Shown: positions 14,901-28,179 of the stretch, one piece after another
Layout: each line of letters begins with the position of its first letter
Position numbering within the stretch: the stretch's first letter is position 1
NCBI GenBank assembly: GCA_023055505.1
Contig: JALIRH010000004.1
Coordinates: 11,279,368-11,343,367, forward strand
Origin: Callipepla californica brunnescens
Taxonomy: Eukaryota; Chordata; Aves; Galliformes; Odontophoridae
Direction: 5' to 3'
DNA length: 64,000 nucleotides
Notes under the pieces: generated by a model
What the model saw: only the letters and a program-made list of their open reading frames with translations
What the model was told of the DNA's origin: nothing
Database searches by the model: none
Position numbers and translations under genes: made by a program

Positions 14901-17900
14901 CTTTGCACTCACGACTGACTGGTGCTGGGGTCACACTCTGGCTGGCAGCTGTGACGATCGCACTGCTGGTGCTCTTGTTTCGCCCGTGGCCTTTCCTGAA
15001 GACAGCTTTAGAAGGGCTCTGGAGCTGAGGGTGCAGCTCCCAGTTTGGAGAGGAAGGTGTGGATGTGATCACAAGCGTCTTCAGAGCTGTTACCTCTGCC
15101 TGCAGCATGTCGATCTGAGTGAGACAAGGCAACAGTCAACAGAACCTTCAGCATCTGCTGCACTGCACCCAACACTGTAAGGCTGCAGGGAATCAGCTCC
15201 TAAATGCCCACCATCAGCCAAAATTTTAAAGAGGAAAACAACAACTAACTGGAAATCCATCCCACTGCTCCTCAGTCTGAGTATATCTTGACCCAGGTTC
15301 TTTTTAGACACAATAACCCAGAAGTAATTTCACTTTCCAAGAAGGAACCAATCCAGCAGCCCCATGATGCAGCCTCATCAGCTCTGTCCACACAGCTGCA
15401 ACAATTAAACAGCGGATTGCTTCTAATTGATTCCTCTGACACCCTTTTCTTTAAGAGGAGGAGGAGATCAGCAGTGAGTGACAAGAAGGCCTCTTTCCCT
15501 TCAGTCACTGTCTGCTGGAGAGGGAGTAGGCACTTCACCCTCCTCTAGCCAACAAACTGACCATGGCCAGGCTGGGCCAGGTCCACAACAACTCTGCAAA
15601 GAGATCAAGCCACAGAGAGCACAATTCTCACCTTTCCCCATGCCTCCTTCAGCTGCTTCTCTGACGCCGCCTGTTTTGTGTTTGCTTCTCTCACCATCTT
15701 GTGTGCTTCCTGGACCAGAAAGAGTTTTAGTCTGCCTGTGGCAGCCCCATCTCATACAGTCACTAGGGCCGGCCAGAGCTCTGCCATGTCTCATGCTCTG
15801 TGCAAGCAAGCAGGAGGACAGACATTACTGCCACGTCCAATTGTTTTACTCTAACAGAGTATGCAAAGATGTTTTTCCCATGCAAAGTGTTTTTCCCCTC
15901 AGGATTTCCCAGGAAAGGGCTCTCAGTGTCAGGGCCATGAATGCATCCCCTTCCCAGGAGCATAGCTGGCTAAATGTAACAGTTTATCTGTCTGAGTTCA
16001 AGGTTATCTTCTCCAACAGTAAGAGGGGCTGCAAAAAAAAGAAAAAAAAAAAAAATAGCCAGAAGAAACAGCCAGCTCCTCTTGCCCTTGGATATGCTTT
16101 AAAGCCAAGGTTTTAATGTTGGCACCCACCCATGCTAGATCACAGTTGTGTAGTCCAATACTTCTGCAACTCATTCAAACGCACCGGCCACTGGCTTAGC
16201 TTCCTGGCGTGACCTCAGACGTGTGCCACCACTGCAGACCTGCTGGTTAATCACTGCACTGTTTCTGATCCTGATCACTGTTTCTGGCACAGATTCTCAT
16301 CCAAACTCACTGCTCTGCATCCTGGCTCCTCATTCAGTCACTGCCCTGCTGCTCTTGCCCAACTTGCACTCTGTTCCCACCTCCTCCGTGGAGCAGTCAG
16401 CCCTCATTGCTCTGAGCATGGCTGCAGCACAGCAACAGGAGCAGTAGCTCAGGTGGGGACTATACTTAAAAGCACATCCCACAGGAAGGGCAAGCTGGGC
16501 GGTGTCAGTCCCAGCGAGACCACCCAACAGCACTTCCTAGAGCACTCTTCCTAAGGCCACCAGGTGAACTGTCTCGAAGTTCACCTTACACTCAGCACCA
16601 GCCTGTGTTTCGCAGGTGCACTTGGGCTCTGGCTTTCCTCACTGTCCAGTCAGATCTAGAGATTAAAGCTGTTGATAAGTGGGATCATGGGGTCTTGTCA
16701 GGATACTGCTTGACAAAAATCACATTAACAAAAAACAAACAAAAATACTAAACCAAAAAAAAAAACCAAAAACAAAAACAAGGGAGTTGTTGTTCAGACT
16801 ACAGAGCAGGCACAGGAGAGGGCCAGGGAGCCACGCTCACCTCCAGCTCCAGGCATCCCTACATCTGGTTTCACTTAGGTTTGCAACCATGGAACCTGCT
16901 GCGCTCTTTATGTCACCCCACAACTGCTAGGAAAGGAAGGGAATGCATGCAAATCCTCCCCAGAAGCAAGTACCAGCCCCTGGGAGGGCCTGCATGCAGC
17001 ACTGAGCAGCTTTCCAAATGGGAACAAACAACAGGGATGGAGGAAGCCGTGGGAGGTAACACGAGTATGGCTAGAAGTTCAAAGAAAGCCTACCTCAAAG
17101 GCACTGGAAGCAAGCTTAGCTTAAGAAATGATGGGAAAAGGAAGAGGGTGGTACCTCAAACAGGCTAGCTGTTAACTCTTCTAGTTCTTGCTCCAGTTGT
17201 TCTCTGACTTTTGACAGTCTCTCACATTCTTTGTCCTTCAGCTTCAGCTCCTGTTGAGGTAATTGGAGTGGGACGCATGAGCTCCTAGCAGGCCCCAGCA
17301 GTGCTGACACCTGCCTGGTCTCACCTACCAATCACACCCCTTCCTCTGAAGCTCTGCACGGATCCCAGGCCTGAGCCTCCCATCACCACACTCTGTGCCA
17401 CCAGAAGCATCCCTTCACAAACTGCAGCAGACTTTTCAGGTTGAAATTGCTCATTTATAATTAGGTTCCGTGTTACAGAACCATTTAAGGTTGGAAAGTC
17501 CACTAAGATCAGCTAGCCCAACAACCAACCCATGCCCATGACTGCTCTAGACCACATCCCTCAGTACCTCCACGCTTAGCCCTTCTCACAGGCTCTGGGC
17601 TTTACCTTCTGTGCTTTGTGCAGCTCTTCCTTCAGGAACTCAGACCCCTTCTCCCGGATCTCCACCGAAGAGCTGCGGAGACGCGAGACGTTGAGCTGCT
17701 CAGTGGACTGGCTGTCATCCCTGCAGCCTGCGTCCTGGCATCCAGTCTCTGGCTCCTCCTTGCTGCCTTTGGACGGCATTAGTGGTTTCCAGTATCCCAC
17801 AGCTGGTTGCTCTTGGCTGTCTTCCTCAAAACGGGTCTGGCTGCAAAGAATCAGCACAGTGAAACTTCACATGGGGGCGATCAGCAAAGCCACCGGGTTG

Positions 17901-20900
17901 AGAATCAACCTTGGAGGCAACAGCAAGGCACGCCTGGCTGGGTTCTCCCAACATTTCAGGGAGGCTGAGCAGTATTGCACCAAACAGGCCGTTCAGTGGT
18001 GAGCTACACCTCCAGGCTCCCAGAGGCACAGGAGCAAGGCAGGGAGGGTGATGCCATATGAAGAAACTGGCTTAGAGGACCTGCTTTGTATCCCGGAGCA
18101 GCACCAGCTCCTCTGCCCCCTGGCTGGGCTTGTCTGCCCTCAGCAGAATTTCTAGGGAGATAAGTTCTAAACAAACCATCTTCTCACAACCAGTTCTTCA
18201 AACAGAGACTGAAAGAGCTGAGAAATGTAACTGGAATAAGCTGTCTGTGTACAAATATTGTTATGAATGTGGTTAAACAAGCTATTCACCAGATATCTTG
18301 TGCAGCCCTCTCTTAAATACAAGCCCAGCCCAGGAAGGATATTTGTCAAATTCAATTGCTGTGGGTATGAGCATGCATACATCAGAACAAATGCAGATGG
18401 TGAATATCCACCCATGAGTTTCAGCTCTAATGTCCTTTGTAGCTCAGACCCTAAGCAAACACCACAAAGGCAGAGCAGACATATGAAATTCAAAACTTGC
18501 TTTTTTCTTTCCCCTTTCTCTTGCTTCCCTGCTGGATTACTTTGTGCTTTTGACATGAATTCCTTTCGGAAAAGCAACAGAGAGAGTGTTCCAAAGTAAT
18601 GAGCTGGGAGGAAATCTCTGCTACCAGGAGATCTTAAAGAATTGCATCAAGCACAGTCTGAGCTGCTCGCACTCCTGGTAAGAAAGGCTATTTTCTCAAC
18701 AGCAAAGCACTGCCTCACAATTAGACAATTCTTTACACAAAAAACATTAGTAGGCAAAGTAAAGATATAACACCTCCTGGTTTCACCCTTCCCAAACGGC
18801 ACACCTCAGACATCTAACTCAGAACAAAGCAGGATAACAAAACACAGCTACTCCATGGGTGCCATTCTTGAGCACTTTCAGAGAGAAACATGCCACAGCT
18901 GGCTTATTTAGTACTCCAGCAAACACTCCATTGGCCTAAGCTCAGGGACGCTGCTTCCCAAACCACAGGAGGAACAAGGAGAAAAATAGTACAGCTTCCA
19001 CATTCCATAGCAATGCAGAGACCCTGACCCTCTTCATTGCAGATCCAGACTTCAACCCTACAGGCCAGGGAGAGGTGGGTAGGCTTTGCAGCTGGTGGGG
19101 TATTACAAGAGGAAAACACATGCCTGAATGTCTGCCCATGAGGCAGAATGTGTGGTCTGCCCACTGTCTTCTCTTGCAAAGATGCTCAGGTACCACAGGG
19201 AACGGCGTGAAAGTGCACACAGGGATATCTCTTTGATAAGTAGGATCATGGGACCGTCTGTGATACACTGCCACACAAACGGGACAGAACTGGGGAAGGG
19301 CAATGCGCAGTCAGCATCATAGATTTTGCTGACCTCTTTATAGAGCAAGAACAAGTGAGAGAGCTTCAACAGTGCTGGAATGTAGGAAAGGATTCAAAAG
19401 GAACTGTTGAATTCACCTGGTTTTACTGGAAAGATCTAGAAGGAGCTCATTCTTGTGATAAACGACATTGGGAAGTATAAGAAATAACACAAAGGAACAA
19501 CCTTAGGGAGGAAAAAGGACAGGCAGCACTGCCACGCAAAGATAACTCACCTGAAGCTCCTCAGCATGCTGGAGCTGCTGATAAAAACACCACATACACA
19601 TGTGGTCACATAGATAGAGTGACTTGCAACCAGCGGGAGCTCCCAGACTATGCTGCACCTCTCTTTTAGGTGCAAGAGACAGCATGCGTGGTGCACACCG
19701 TTCGGCGTTCAGACAGTGCAGCACTCACTGTAGTTAGGCTGCTCACTGGACACTTTTGGTTAATCAGAGAAATAGGTTTAGAATGCTCAAGATGAGCAAA
19801 CACATCACTTACCCAAAGAGCGACATCGCTACGGAACAAGGAGCTCTCCGAGGGCTTCACTCAGGAAGGGGAGGTATCCAGCAAAGCAATGACCCAATGG
19901 AAAGGAATGAAGCCCATCATGGGAAGGTGGAGACTTGATGAAACCAATTCATCCTCGCCACACGAAATCAGGGGAGGTTCTCCGCAATGGATCTGCCACG
20001 AAGCAGGGAGAGCATTCCAAACAGAGACGTTGGTTCAACGGTTAAACCATTCCTCGGGACAGCGCTGTGGAAGCCCACCCCACTGAGATCGGACGTGCAA
20101 AACGCAGCGAGCGATGCGCTCGGGGACTCCTGCATCGCCCAGGAAACTCTGCAGGAGGTCCCCAGCAGGGGACAAGGAACAGAGCAGAAAAGGAACACCG
20201 AGATCTGAACCAAAGAAAGAAGCAAGGGAAAGGGACACCGCGGCTAAGAGTCCAGCTACCCGCATCCAACAAGAAGGGAAAATCAAAAAAAAAGATAAGA
20301 ACCGTTTCCTCGTGACTCCAGTCCTCAAAGGAAAGCTACGCGCTCCGGACACGGGCGCGCTGCTGGAGGGCACGGCGGGCACAGCGGAGCGCCGGGACAG
20401 CCGCGCCGAGAGCGCCCCAGGCTGCGGTGCACCTGCGCACCGCTCCGCCCGGGCTGCGCTCCCCGGAACGGGGTGGTACCCGAACAAGCAAGCAAAAAAA
20501 AGAAAAAAAAGGCGGACGTGGGGAAAATCGAGAGGAGAACCGAAAAAGGCCAGCGCAGCACAAACCTCCTCGAGTCGGATTCCGCGGAAAAAAGAAAAGC
20601 AAAAAAAAAAAACTAAATAGTACGCAGCAAAAAAGCTGCGGGGTCGGCAGTTCCCCAGCTTCCTGCCGCGCCGACCCCGCGGTTTCCTGCGGATCCGCGC
20701 ACGGCCGCTGCCCGCGGGCTGCTCCCGTCCCGCTCCGGCTGACAGCGCTGCGTGGCACCGGGCAGCCCGCACGGACGCGGCGCACCTCCGCCCGGGCAGC
20801 CCCGCAATGACACCCGCCCGGGCCCCGCCGCCCGCACACGTACCCGTGCTGCCTGCCGCCCCGCGCCTCACGGCGGCGGACGGGACGCAGGACGACCGCC

Positions 20901-20912
20901 GGCCGCCGCCAT
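8968..20912 (-). CDS. RAB3IL1: RAB3IL1 (GRAB), Rab guanine-nucleotide exchange factor, complete
   Basis: Sec2-domain exchange factor (Rabin family) that activates Rab3A/Rab8-type GTPases in vesicle traffic. Ten coding exons on the minus strand, all with GT-AG ends and matching phases: 20872-20912, 17606-17840, 17155-17250, 15632-15709, 14899-15114, 12530-12658, 12315-12427, 9759-9858, 9453-9519, 8968-9050. They total 385 residues; I recall human GRAB as about 382. Recognition is by near-identity to [22 protein letters not shown] (exon 2), [20 protein letters not shown] (exon 3), [16 protein letters not shown] (exon 5), [11 protein letters not shown] (exon 6) and the C-terminal [11 protein letters not shown]. 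The Sec2 coiled coil spans roughly residues 70-175. The start is inferred: a 13-codon Ala/Gly/Arg/Pro-rich exon in the CpG island whose phase fits exon 2. It is the least certain part, since other promoters exist in mammals. BEST1 lies head to head, 7.6 kb away. Confidence 0.93.
17468..17572 (-). mobile_element. CR1-like 3' fragment in RAB3IL1 intron 1... intron 2
   Basis: Between RAB3IL1 exons 2 and 3 lies a short stretch resembling the reverse complement of a CR1 tail: ggttggaaagtccactaaga followed by text about tagcccaacaaccaaccca. It is diverged and has no terminal repeat of its own left. It sits in the same (minus) orientation as the host gene. Confidence 0.65.
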
Positions 20913-21080
20913 GCCCGCAGCCCGCACGGCTCCGCGGGGCCGCCCCGAGGGGAGGGGGCGGTGGGAAGGGCCACGTGACTGCGGCGCGGCCCCGCGGGAG
21001 GGAGAGTGCGCGTGCGCGACGCCGTCCGCGCGTCGTGTTTGGGGAGAGCGGGCGGTTGGAGAGCCGTGTCGTCCCCTGGC
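20330..21080 (-). promoter_or_regulatory. RAB3IL1 CpG-island promoter with CACGTGAC E-box
   Basis: GC- and CpG-rich block containing the first RAB3IL1 coding exon (ATG at 20910-20912, minus strand), with no TATA box seen. A CACGTGAC element at 20972-20979, about 60 bases upstream of the ATG, fits USF/MITF/TFEB-type bHLH factors. BEST1 lies on the opposite side, and the island could in principle act in both directions. Confidence 0.75.
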
Positions 21081-21820
21081 CCTGGTCTGCGTAGGAAATA
21101 AATAAAGAATAAATATTTCCTGCTAGACAAACTGAACCTCCCCCGGTGCAACTTGAGGCCGTTACATTGCATTGCGTTGTCCCAGCCCCGTCCCAGCCGG
21201 TCGCTAGGATCCAAGATGACTACAGGAGGCAGCTCGCGCGCCGAGGTCCCATGGCAGAGTGTTTGAAAAGGCCACGTCTGTGGCTGTGACCTTTGTTATC
21301 TGCAGGGAGCTTTTGTGAGGAAGGGGAGATCTGCAGCTCTGCCCGCAGCACCAGAACTAATCAGCTGTAATGATTAACGCCCGAGGTCTGGCTGGCAGAT
21401 ATGGGGTCTTCGGGTTAGAAAGGGCAGAACTCCTTCCAGAGTCCAAAAGGCAGCAAGAGAACGGTTCCAGCAGGGTTGTCTGATGGAGGACGTCCAGGGT
21501 GGGAGGCAGGCGCAAGAAGCAAACCTCTCAGCCACTCTCACTGGAGGGCCAACGAGCTACTGGCACCACTTCCACGCGGGATGAGCCTTATAGTTGCTAA
21601 CATTATGAACCAAGGGATGCCAGGCTGGGAGGGCACTGAAACTGCCGAGCTTTGCAAGCCCATGGGGGAATTCACCAGCAAATTTTAAGATTGACCAGGC
21701 AAAGAATAGCAGGGGCCTTGACTCTGGGTATTGGGTGTGCAGCGGGTCGTTGCTGCTGTTCCTTGTCTGCTCATGGATTCAGATCCTACCATTAAAAAAT
21801 AGAGGGAAAATGAAAAAGAG

Positions 21821-21872
21821 AAAAGGAAAAAAAAAAAGGTGTGTGTGTTTGGGGGGGGGTGGGGGGGAAGAG
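21821..21872. repeat. Poly-A followed by G-rich tract
   Basis: An A-rich run with a purine-rich stretch passes into two adjacent G runs (about nine and seven G, split by one T). The G block is a candidate G-quadruplex on the plus strand. Confidence 0.75.
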
Positions 21873-24800
21873 AAAGAGAAAAAATGAGAGGAAAGAAAGA
21901 CATCCTGTGAAGGTCAGGGGGAATAGGCGTTATCTGAGATGCTGAAAAGCAGGACTAAAACCCTGACCCAGCAAACTCAGGGCGGATGTTATTGCCATGA
22001 AAATGAGAACGAAAACAAGAGTGTAAAACTCCAGGATCCATCCGCCCACTCGCTCCCCTCCCTCCGGCCGGCCTCGGCCAGCTATGCAGCGTGTTTGCTC
22101 AACTGGCAAGGAGGGCTCCAGCAAGGCTCCTCTGGGATCTCTGCGGCTAAGATCTCCAGTTTCATGGACGACATCTGCCTTCAGCACCAAGCAAACTGCT
22201 GCCCATTTCCCAGGGCAACAGAGGAGACTGAAAAAGCAGAGTCAGAGGGGGTAACGGTGCTGTGTTGCTCGGGCAGATGCACAGTCCTGCTGTGGCATTG
22301 GAAACATTGCTGTCCCCTGCCAGAGCTCTGCTGCTCTCCTGCTGACAGCAGTGTTTATGGAAAAGCTCAGCCTGAGAGCAGAGGAAGAGATATCAGGGCA
22401 GGAAAAAGAAGAGCAGCTGGGAAACCTGGAGAGAAGGGAGGACTGTCCAAACAGCACATGGTCCACAAAGAAATTAACACACACTGAGCACCCTTAGAGT
22501 GCCCTGAGTTCCGTGGGTCCCTCCTGAGATGGATTTTTGTCATGAGTCCTGCAGTGCAGGGGGAAGAGGTCTGGGGGTCTTCGCAAAAGCACTGATGGTC
22601 ACTGCGTCCTCTCCAAAGGCAAGCTCAAACATCAGAATCAATCTTGTCTGTGAAAACAGCACTTCCTGAGATACTTTCATTTTTATTTATTCTTTCCTTC
22701 TTTTTTTTTTTCCCACATCAGATTCCAAGGAATAATGCTAGTTTGAAAGAAAACCTTGATCCCAGCTGCATCTATCTTGGCACTGAAAGCAGAGACGGGA
22801 GAGGGGTTTCACTGGGTTTTGGCACCCGTGGCATCCTGAGAAGAGCACTTGTTCTCTGGCAGACTGCAGTGAGGGCTCTGTCACTTTCCCGGAGGCAGCT
22901 GCAGCTAACGGGTTTCAGGCAGCACGGGGGGAGGGATTCATTTCCCGACACAGTAACCCAATCTGCACATCTGCAAAATGGAGAAAATGGGAAGGATTCC
23001 AGGGCCTGCAAGGACACTGGGAAGGCAGCGAGACTGAGGATGGATGTCAGTGTATCCTTGCTCCTCCTCTGCTGCTTTCAAACTGGCAATTTGCTCGAGG
23101 CCTGGAAGAACTGAGGCCACAGGGAATGCAAAAAGTGATCCAAGTATTGCTGCCACACTGGTAGTCCCTCAGTTATTTACTTTCATATTACATACCATGA
23201 ATATTTGATGTTGTCCTAACAGTAACTCTGAACTGCATGAACTGCCGGATGAGCTGCTCTCAGAGGAGGGCAGCAGAGTCCCCCAGATAACAGCATATCC
23301 CTCCATCAAGAGCTGGATGCTGGAGATTTTGCTGTTCCACGTTAGAGTCCCCAAAGCCACAGAAAATCCCCACAGCTCCAGAAAATCTCTCAAGTGAACC
23401 ATTTTTGTATCTTTGCCATGTAAAAGGACATGGGCTCAGGCACTGGGGCCCTCTAGAACTGTCTCAGTCTGCCCATCTGTTAATTCCCTCTCTCTAGATG
23501 TCTCTGCAAAGAGGTATCCCAAAGACATAATTCCTCCCCAGACCCTGGTCCCTTGTGTGGACAACCTGCCTCCAGAGAGATCCCACTCCAGTGCTCTCTG
23601 AGGTCTTCCCCCATTCACAGAACTCCTTGAGTGTTTGAAGGCAGTTTCATCATCCTGAGTCATTCAGGGACCCTGCTGGGACCACAGCCCTATGATTCTT
23701 GCCATAAAAGGCCCTTGGGAGCAGCTGCAATCTAGCAGCAGTGTTTCAGAGACCTTGCAGCAAGCTCAGTCCCACAACAAAGCAGCTGAGACAGGCAGCA
23801 CTATGCAACTTTCTGGAATGACGCTGGCCCAGAGCCTCTGCAAAACCAAGGCACCTCACCTCCTGTCTCAGATAGATGCTGCTTACACTGGAGCAACAGC
23901 CACACCACGGTCACGCTGCCTCATTGCTGGCCAGGGATAAGGCTTCAGAAGGGCAAGACAGCCGGGCTTTTTAGGTGAACACCATTTGTGACACTCTCAG
24001 ATAGGGGAGGTGGAAAGCTACGTGCTGCATCAGTCAGTCAGTTGGATTTGCTGTGGTTGGGCCAGTGAGACAACCCCTTACTCATCAGTGCCTGGCCACT
24101 GATAAGAGCTCTATCTAGCTCCGCACTGCAAATGTGAAATTCTCCCTGTGGCCCTCCCCATGCCTGTACTTTTCCTGCCAGGTCTGTATCTCATACAGCA
24201 GAAGCATCATGCTGCCTCTTCTCTTCTGCCCTGCCCTCCTTTCTGCCACAAGTAAGTCCCCCCTGGCTCAAGGGCCAAGGAGCGGCAATGCACCCAGGGA
24301 CGCAGGGTGCTCATGCAGGAAGAGCCCTGGTTAGGCTGAGTGCTCCAGGCCAGTCCCTGCCATTTACATGTTCTCTTTGCATGTGGGGTGGCAGCCCTCT
24401 CAAACACAGCGGGTTGTGGCACCTTGCTCCCACCAGATGTGAGCCCATATCCTTCTGCACATTGTGTGATCCAATGCAGGACAGCTTCTGCCAAGAGAGT
24501 AGAAGAAATCAGGAGATCTCCATAGTTCTAGTGCCAGGCAGGAGTAAAAACTGTTCCCATCATTGCTGAAAAGTAATCAGGGCCACATACAATAGAACAC
24601 ACCACAGCCTACACAGGAACTAAAAGCTCAGATACTGGCACTGAGTCCCACGCTTTCAACTATCTTCTACCCACCATTGACAGCCTTGAAATTCCACATT
24701 AGACAGCTGCCAAGCAGCAACTGTTTCAGAGAAGCAGCAAAACAACACCCTGCTCTTGGCTAGACTCAGCCTCCCAGAAAGGAGAAGCCCGCCTTTGGGC

Positions 24801-25189
24801 AAATTAATCCCTGATGCTGATACAGCTCAGAGCAGCAACTTTTCTCCAGAATGCAGAATGTTACAGCAGGTCAGCTCATGCTGACAAGAAATATGGGTGT
24901 GTAGGGGGCAGATGCTATTAGCTAGGACAACAGAGACAAATTCCCAAAGCAGTGAGCAGAAAGAAGGTGGCAGAGCAGATTTCATGCAGCTCAGGTAACC
25001 ATGTTAGCAAGGTTCTCTGGGAAACTGCTTCTGAAGGCATTGGGGTTCATCAGTGCTTGGTCCCTGATGACACTTAAGTGCCATTTCTTTAAGCACAGGA
25101 ACAAGCAAGACCAAAACATCATGCAGGTGGGGCAGAAGTTTGGCTTAGCTCAGCAAAGTTACACCAGGTTGGTGGCCAGCATCTAGTGG

Positions 25190-25410
25190 GGTTCTCAGGG
25201 CTTTGTTTTGGGGCCATTTCTCTTCAATGCTTTTATAAATGCAGGACTCGAATGTAAACTAAATAAGTTTGCATGTGCTATTAAATTGGGAGGAAGGTTT
25301 ACTCCCTTGGCAATGGGGAAGTCTGGCAGAGAGGTCTTGGCAAACTGGATGGCTGCTGCATGAAGCTTAACAAGGGTGAGTGCCGGATTCTGTCCCTGCA
25401 ATGGATCAGT
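25190..25410 (+). mobile_element. Diverged CR1 fragment (ORF2 end)
   Basis: The order of phrases follows the end of the CR1 reverse-transcriptase frame: ggttctcagggctttg, then ttcaatgcttttataaatg, then tttgcatgtgctattaaatt, gggaggaag, then a gaagcttaacaagggtgagtg stretch. It is heavily mutated with no intact frame, so this is an old insertion on the plus strand. Confidence 0.6.
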
Positions 25411-25765
25411 CCCTCTTTCAGGGACAGCAGAGACAGAAAGGAGAGTGATGAATTACAGAGAAACCTCTGCTGAGAGTCTGGCAGAGCATGGGCCAGATGT
25501 TTCACAAACCTGTTGAGCCAGGAGCACTTGAGGAAGAGAGCGCAGCACGAGCCCTAAAGGGGGACACACATTATAGCATTTGTGCAAAATTCCAGCTCTG
25601 TTTAATCTCCTAGGGCTCCCGGAAGATTGTGACACAGAGAAAGGGACCAAACAGGAAAGAATTAGCGGAAAATGCTTCTCCTCTGGCAGCCACCATGGCT
25701 GTGCCAGGAGTTAGCAGCAGGAGCGTGGAGCAGCCAGCCCTGCCTCCCCCTCCTCCGGCCGCCTC

Positions 25766-25771
25766 TATAAA
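25766..25771 (+). promoter_or_regulatory. Candidate BEST1 TATA box
   Basis: TATAAA in a GC-rich setting (cctctataaacacacag), the best plus-strand TATA element I noticed in the interval before BEST1. A possible donor (actgtgagt, GT at about 26046) follows some 280 bases later and would close an untranslated first exon. This is inference only. Confidence 0.25.
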
Positions 25772-27483
25772 CACACAGGGCTTACTCAGAAGATTAGAAA
25801 GGAACAGGGCAAAAGACAACAGAGTCTCTTTTGTAATGAGGAAGGATTATGGCATCAAGTGACCGGCTGCAGCTCCCAAGTGGGTTTCAGGCTCCTTAGT
25901 ACACCGCGTCTGTCAGGTTCAATCCCCCCATGAGCCAAGGGGGCAAGCAAAGGCAAGCGGCGGCGCCGGCCACAAAGGACCCAGCAAGGACACATGCAGG
26001 ACCAAACCTCCACCGTCTCCAGTGCAGCTCAGGATCCCGTGACTGTGAGTATCTAGTCCTCACAAGAGCAAAGAAATTCCTTCCAGGATTAGCCGATCAG
26101 TCTGTCTATCTTCTTGTGCATCTGAGCTCATCACTCCTCTTGCTTTCTCTGTCCGCCGCATCTCTTTGTTCTCGTTCTCTGCACTTGCAATAGGTGCTCA
26201 TGTCTGTTTTCAGCATTACACGGTGGGTAACAACTTACTCAGGAAAATCTGGCTTGCTACTGCAAGATGCTCATTGCTAGGGGCTCTCACAGCCTGGTCA
26301 GTGTCAGCCGATCCCCAGGTGTGGCAGCGAGCTCAGAGGTATGTGCCAAGCTAATGCCAGCAGAGACGGGGAGCAGACATGCGGGGTTGGCAGTGCCACC
26401 ATGCTCCCCATCACCTTATGGGGAGTTGGGCCATGTGGGCTCTGTGCAGGGGCAGCTCTTCTGCCCCACTGACACCATTGTGCCGGTGCTGCAATGAGCT
26501 ACTTAGCACCACCAACCTCACAACCCCACACAGCACTGTGAGCGTGCCAGCTGCTGAGCGACAAGCAGGGCCAACCACACAGGCTGGCAGGCAGGGAGCT
26601 GCCTGAAGAGCACAGGGATGCAGGCACAAGTGCTGGGAAAAGCCCCACGTTCTGTGCCTGAGCAGAACTGCACAGAGGTGGGCGACATCCATCACTTACA
26701 TAGACAAGAGCTGAAGTTTTCCATGTTTGGTAAAAAGCGAATCTGCGTTTGAGTTACGCAACAAAGAGTCTCCCTGAGCACTTTCAAGACCCGAAGCCTA
26801 AAGCAAACACTGCTTCCTGTAAGCGGCCCCCAACATATTTGCATGTCTTTCCATACATTTCTCATCTGGACAGCTCATGTGTATAACATCTTTGGGACTG
26901 TTACAAGAAGCTCTTCTCAATCCTGTGCACTGACCAGAAATACACATGGGAAAGGCGTGAATGTGTATGAGTCTGCAGTGAAAGGGGCATTTGTGCCGCT
27001 GGCGAGCTCCTGGCAGGGCAGGTGCCAGCTCTGCCCCTCGGATAGAATCGCTGAGGGGACTCAGAGAGAGTTAGGGCAGGGAAACCCAAAGGAGGAGCAG
27101 AACCAAGAAGCCAAAGTCAGAACAAAGATTTACTTGTTGAAGCAGCCAGAAAACGTTGCAGTTTATCTTCACGGCTTGGACATGAATTTTCCCCACCTAA
27201 CTATAGGTCTTTCACTGGGATGGTTAAATGAGGAGGATGGGCGCAAATTTGCCTGCCCTCAGCAGCTGCTATAGACCAGTGAGGGCTGAATTGTCCCTGG
27301 AAGTATCTCCCAGTCTCAAACTCAGGAAAGAGCCCAGGGCCCTTCTACTATTAACCTCAGTGCCAAAGCAATGTCTAACAGCTGTGAAATGTGTTTTGAT
27401 TTGATTCAGAAATTCCTTCAGTTTTTATGTTGAATAATGATTCATAAAACCTTATCATGCTTCCTGGCATGGTTTACTCTGAC

Positions 27484-27503
27484 AAATATATATATATGTA
27501 TAT
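27484..27503. repeat. (TA)n microsatellite
   Basis: Alternating TA run with one TG interruption, upstream of BEST1. Confidence 0.85.
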
Positions 27504-27917
27504 AACTTCAGGTGTATCTGAATGTCAGTCTAACAGTTAATTGAAGATAAACAGGTATTTACCCAGGGTTAGAAAACAGTAAGTACAGTGGGGATGCTGC
27601 ATAATTGGATGAAAATTCTTTTCTCTTTCAGCACAATTTATCTCACAATGTATGGTTGAAAGACTGGGGAGGTGTAGTTACTGGAATCTGTGCTCTGTGA
27701 GCCCAGCCAAAATCCATCCCTCAGCTCCCTGACAGGGAGGGCTGTCCTGCCTACAGGACCAGGACTGGCATAGTCTAGTTGTGCACATCAGTCCAACTTT
27801 AAAGACAGCTATAGTTGTTGGACAAGTGTCACAACAACTGCCAGATCTCCAGAATTACCTTCGTCTGGATTAGTTCTGAGAGATCTCTCCTTTCTTGGTC
27901 TTTTGCATTCCTTTCAT

Positions 27918-27985
27918 TTATATACATATGTATATAAATGTAATTATATATATATATTTTTTTTATTTTATTTTTATTTTTTGGA
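27918..27985. repeat. AT-rich microsatellite and T-rich tract
   Basis: Tata/tatg alternation passing into a long T-rich tract with ATTTT periodicity. Low-complexity sequence, no gene. Confidence 0.85.
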
Positions 27986-28173
27986 CAGCAGTATTTTAGG
28001 AACACAATTCTGGACAAGCAGATTTAGAGAAACTACTTACTTATTTGAAACAAAATTTGCGAGGAAAACAAAAACAAAAACAAAAGCAGGAAACATAAGA
28101 CCAGGGGAAATAACTTTGGAATTAGTGAGACTGATCATTAATCTCAAACTGCTCTTTTCGTGGAATACAGCAG

Positions 28174-28179
28174 CACGTG
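28174..28179 (+). promoter_or_regulatory. CACGTG E-box upstream of BEST1
   Basis: Perfect palindromic E-box about 345 bases before the BEST1 start codon. BEST1 is known in mammals as an MITF/TFE target in retinal pigment epithelium, so the site is a plausible but unproven element. It may lie in the intron before coding exon 1 rather than in the core promoter. Confidence 0.3.

Noticed and set aside
15478..16116. 212-codon plus-strand open frame
   Set aside because: Antisense to RAB3IL1 intron and exon sequence, ends in a poly-lysine stretch from a poly-A run, no recognisable domain.
20035..21214. Long minus-strand open frames (278 and 292 codons) over the RAB3IL1 CpG island
   Set aside because: GC-rich sequence is poor in stop codons; the frames differ from the RAB3IL1 exon 1 frame and have Arg/Pro/Ala-rich composition with no domain.
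25905..25935. B-box-like GGTTCAATCCC suggesting a tRNA or SINE
   Set aside because: No A box at the right distance and no cloverleaf; a chance match.
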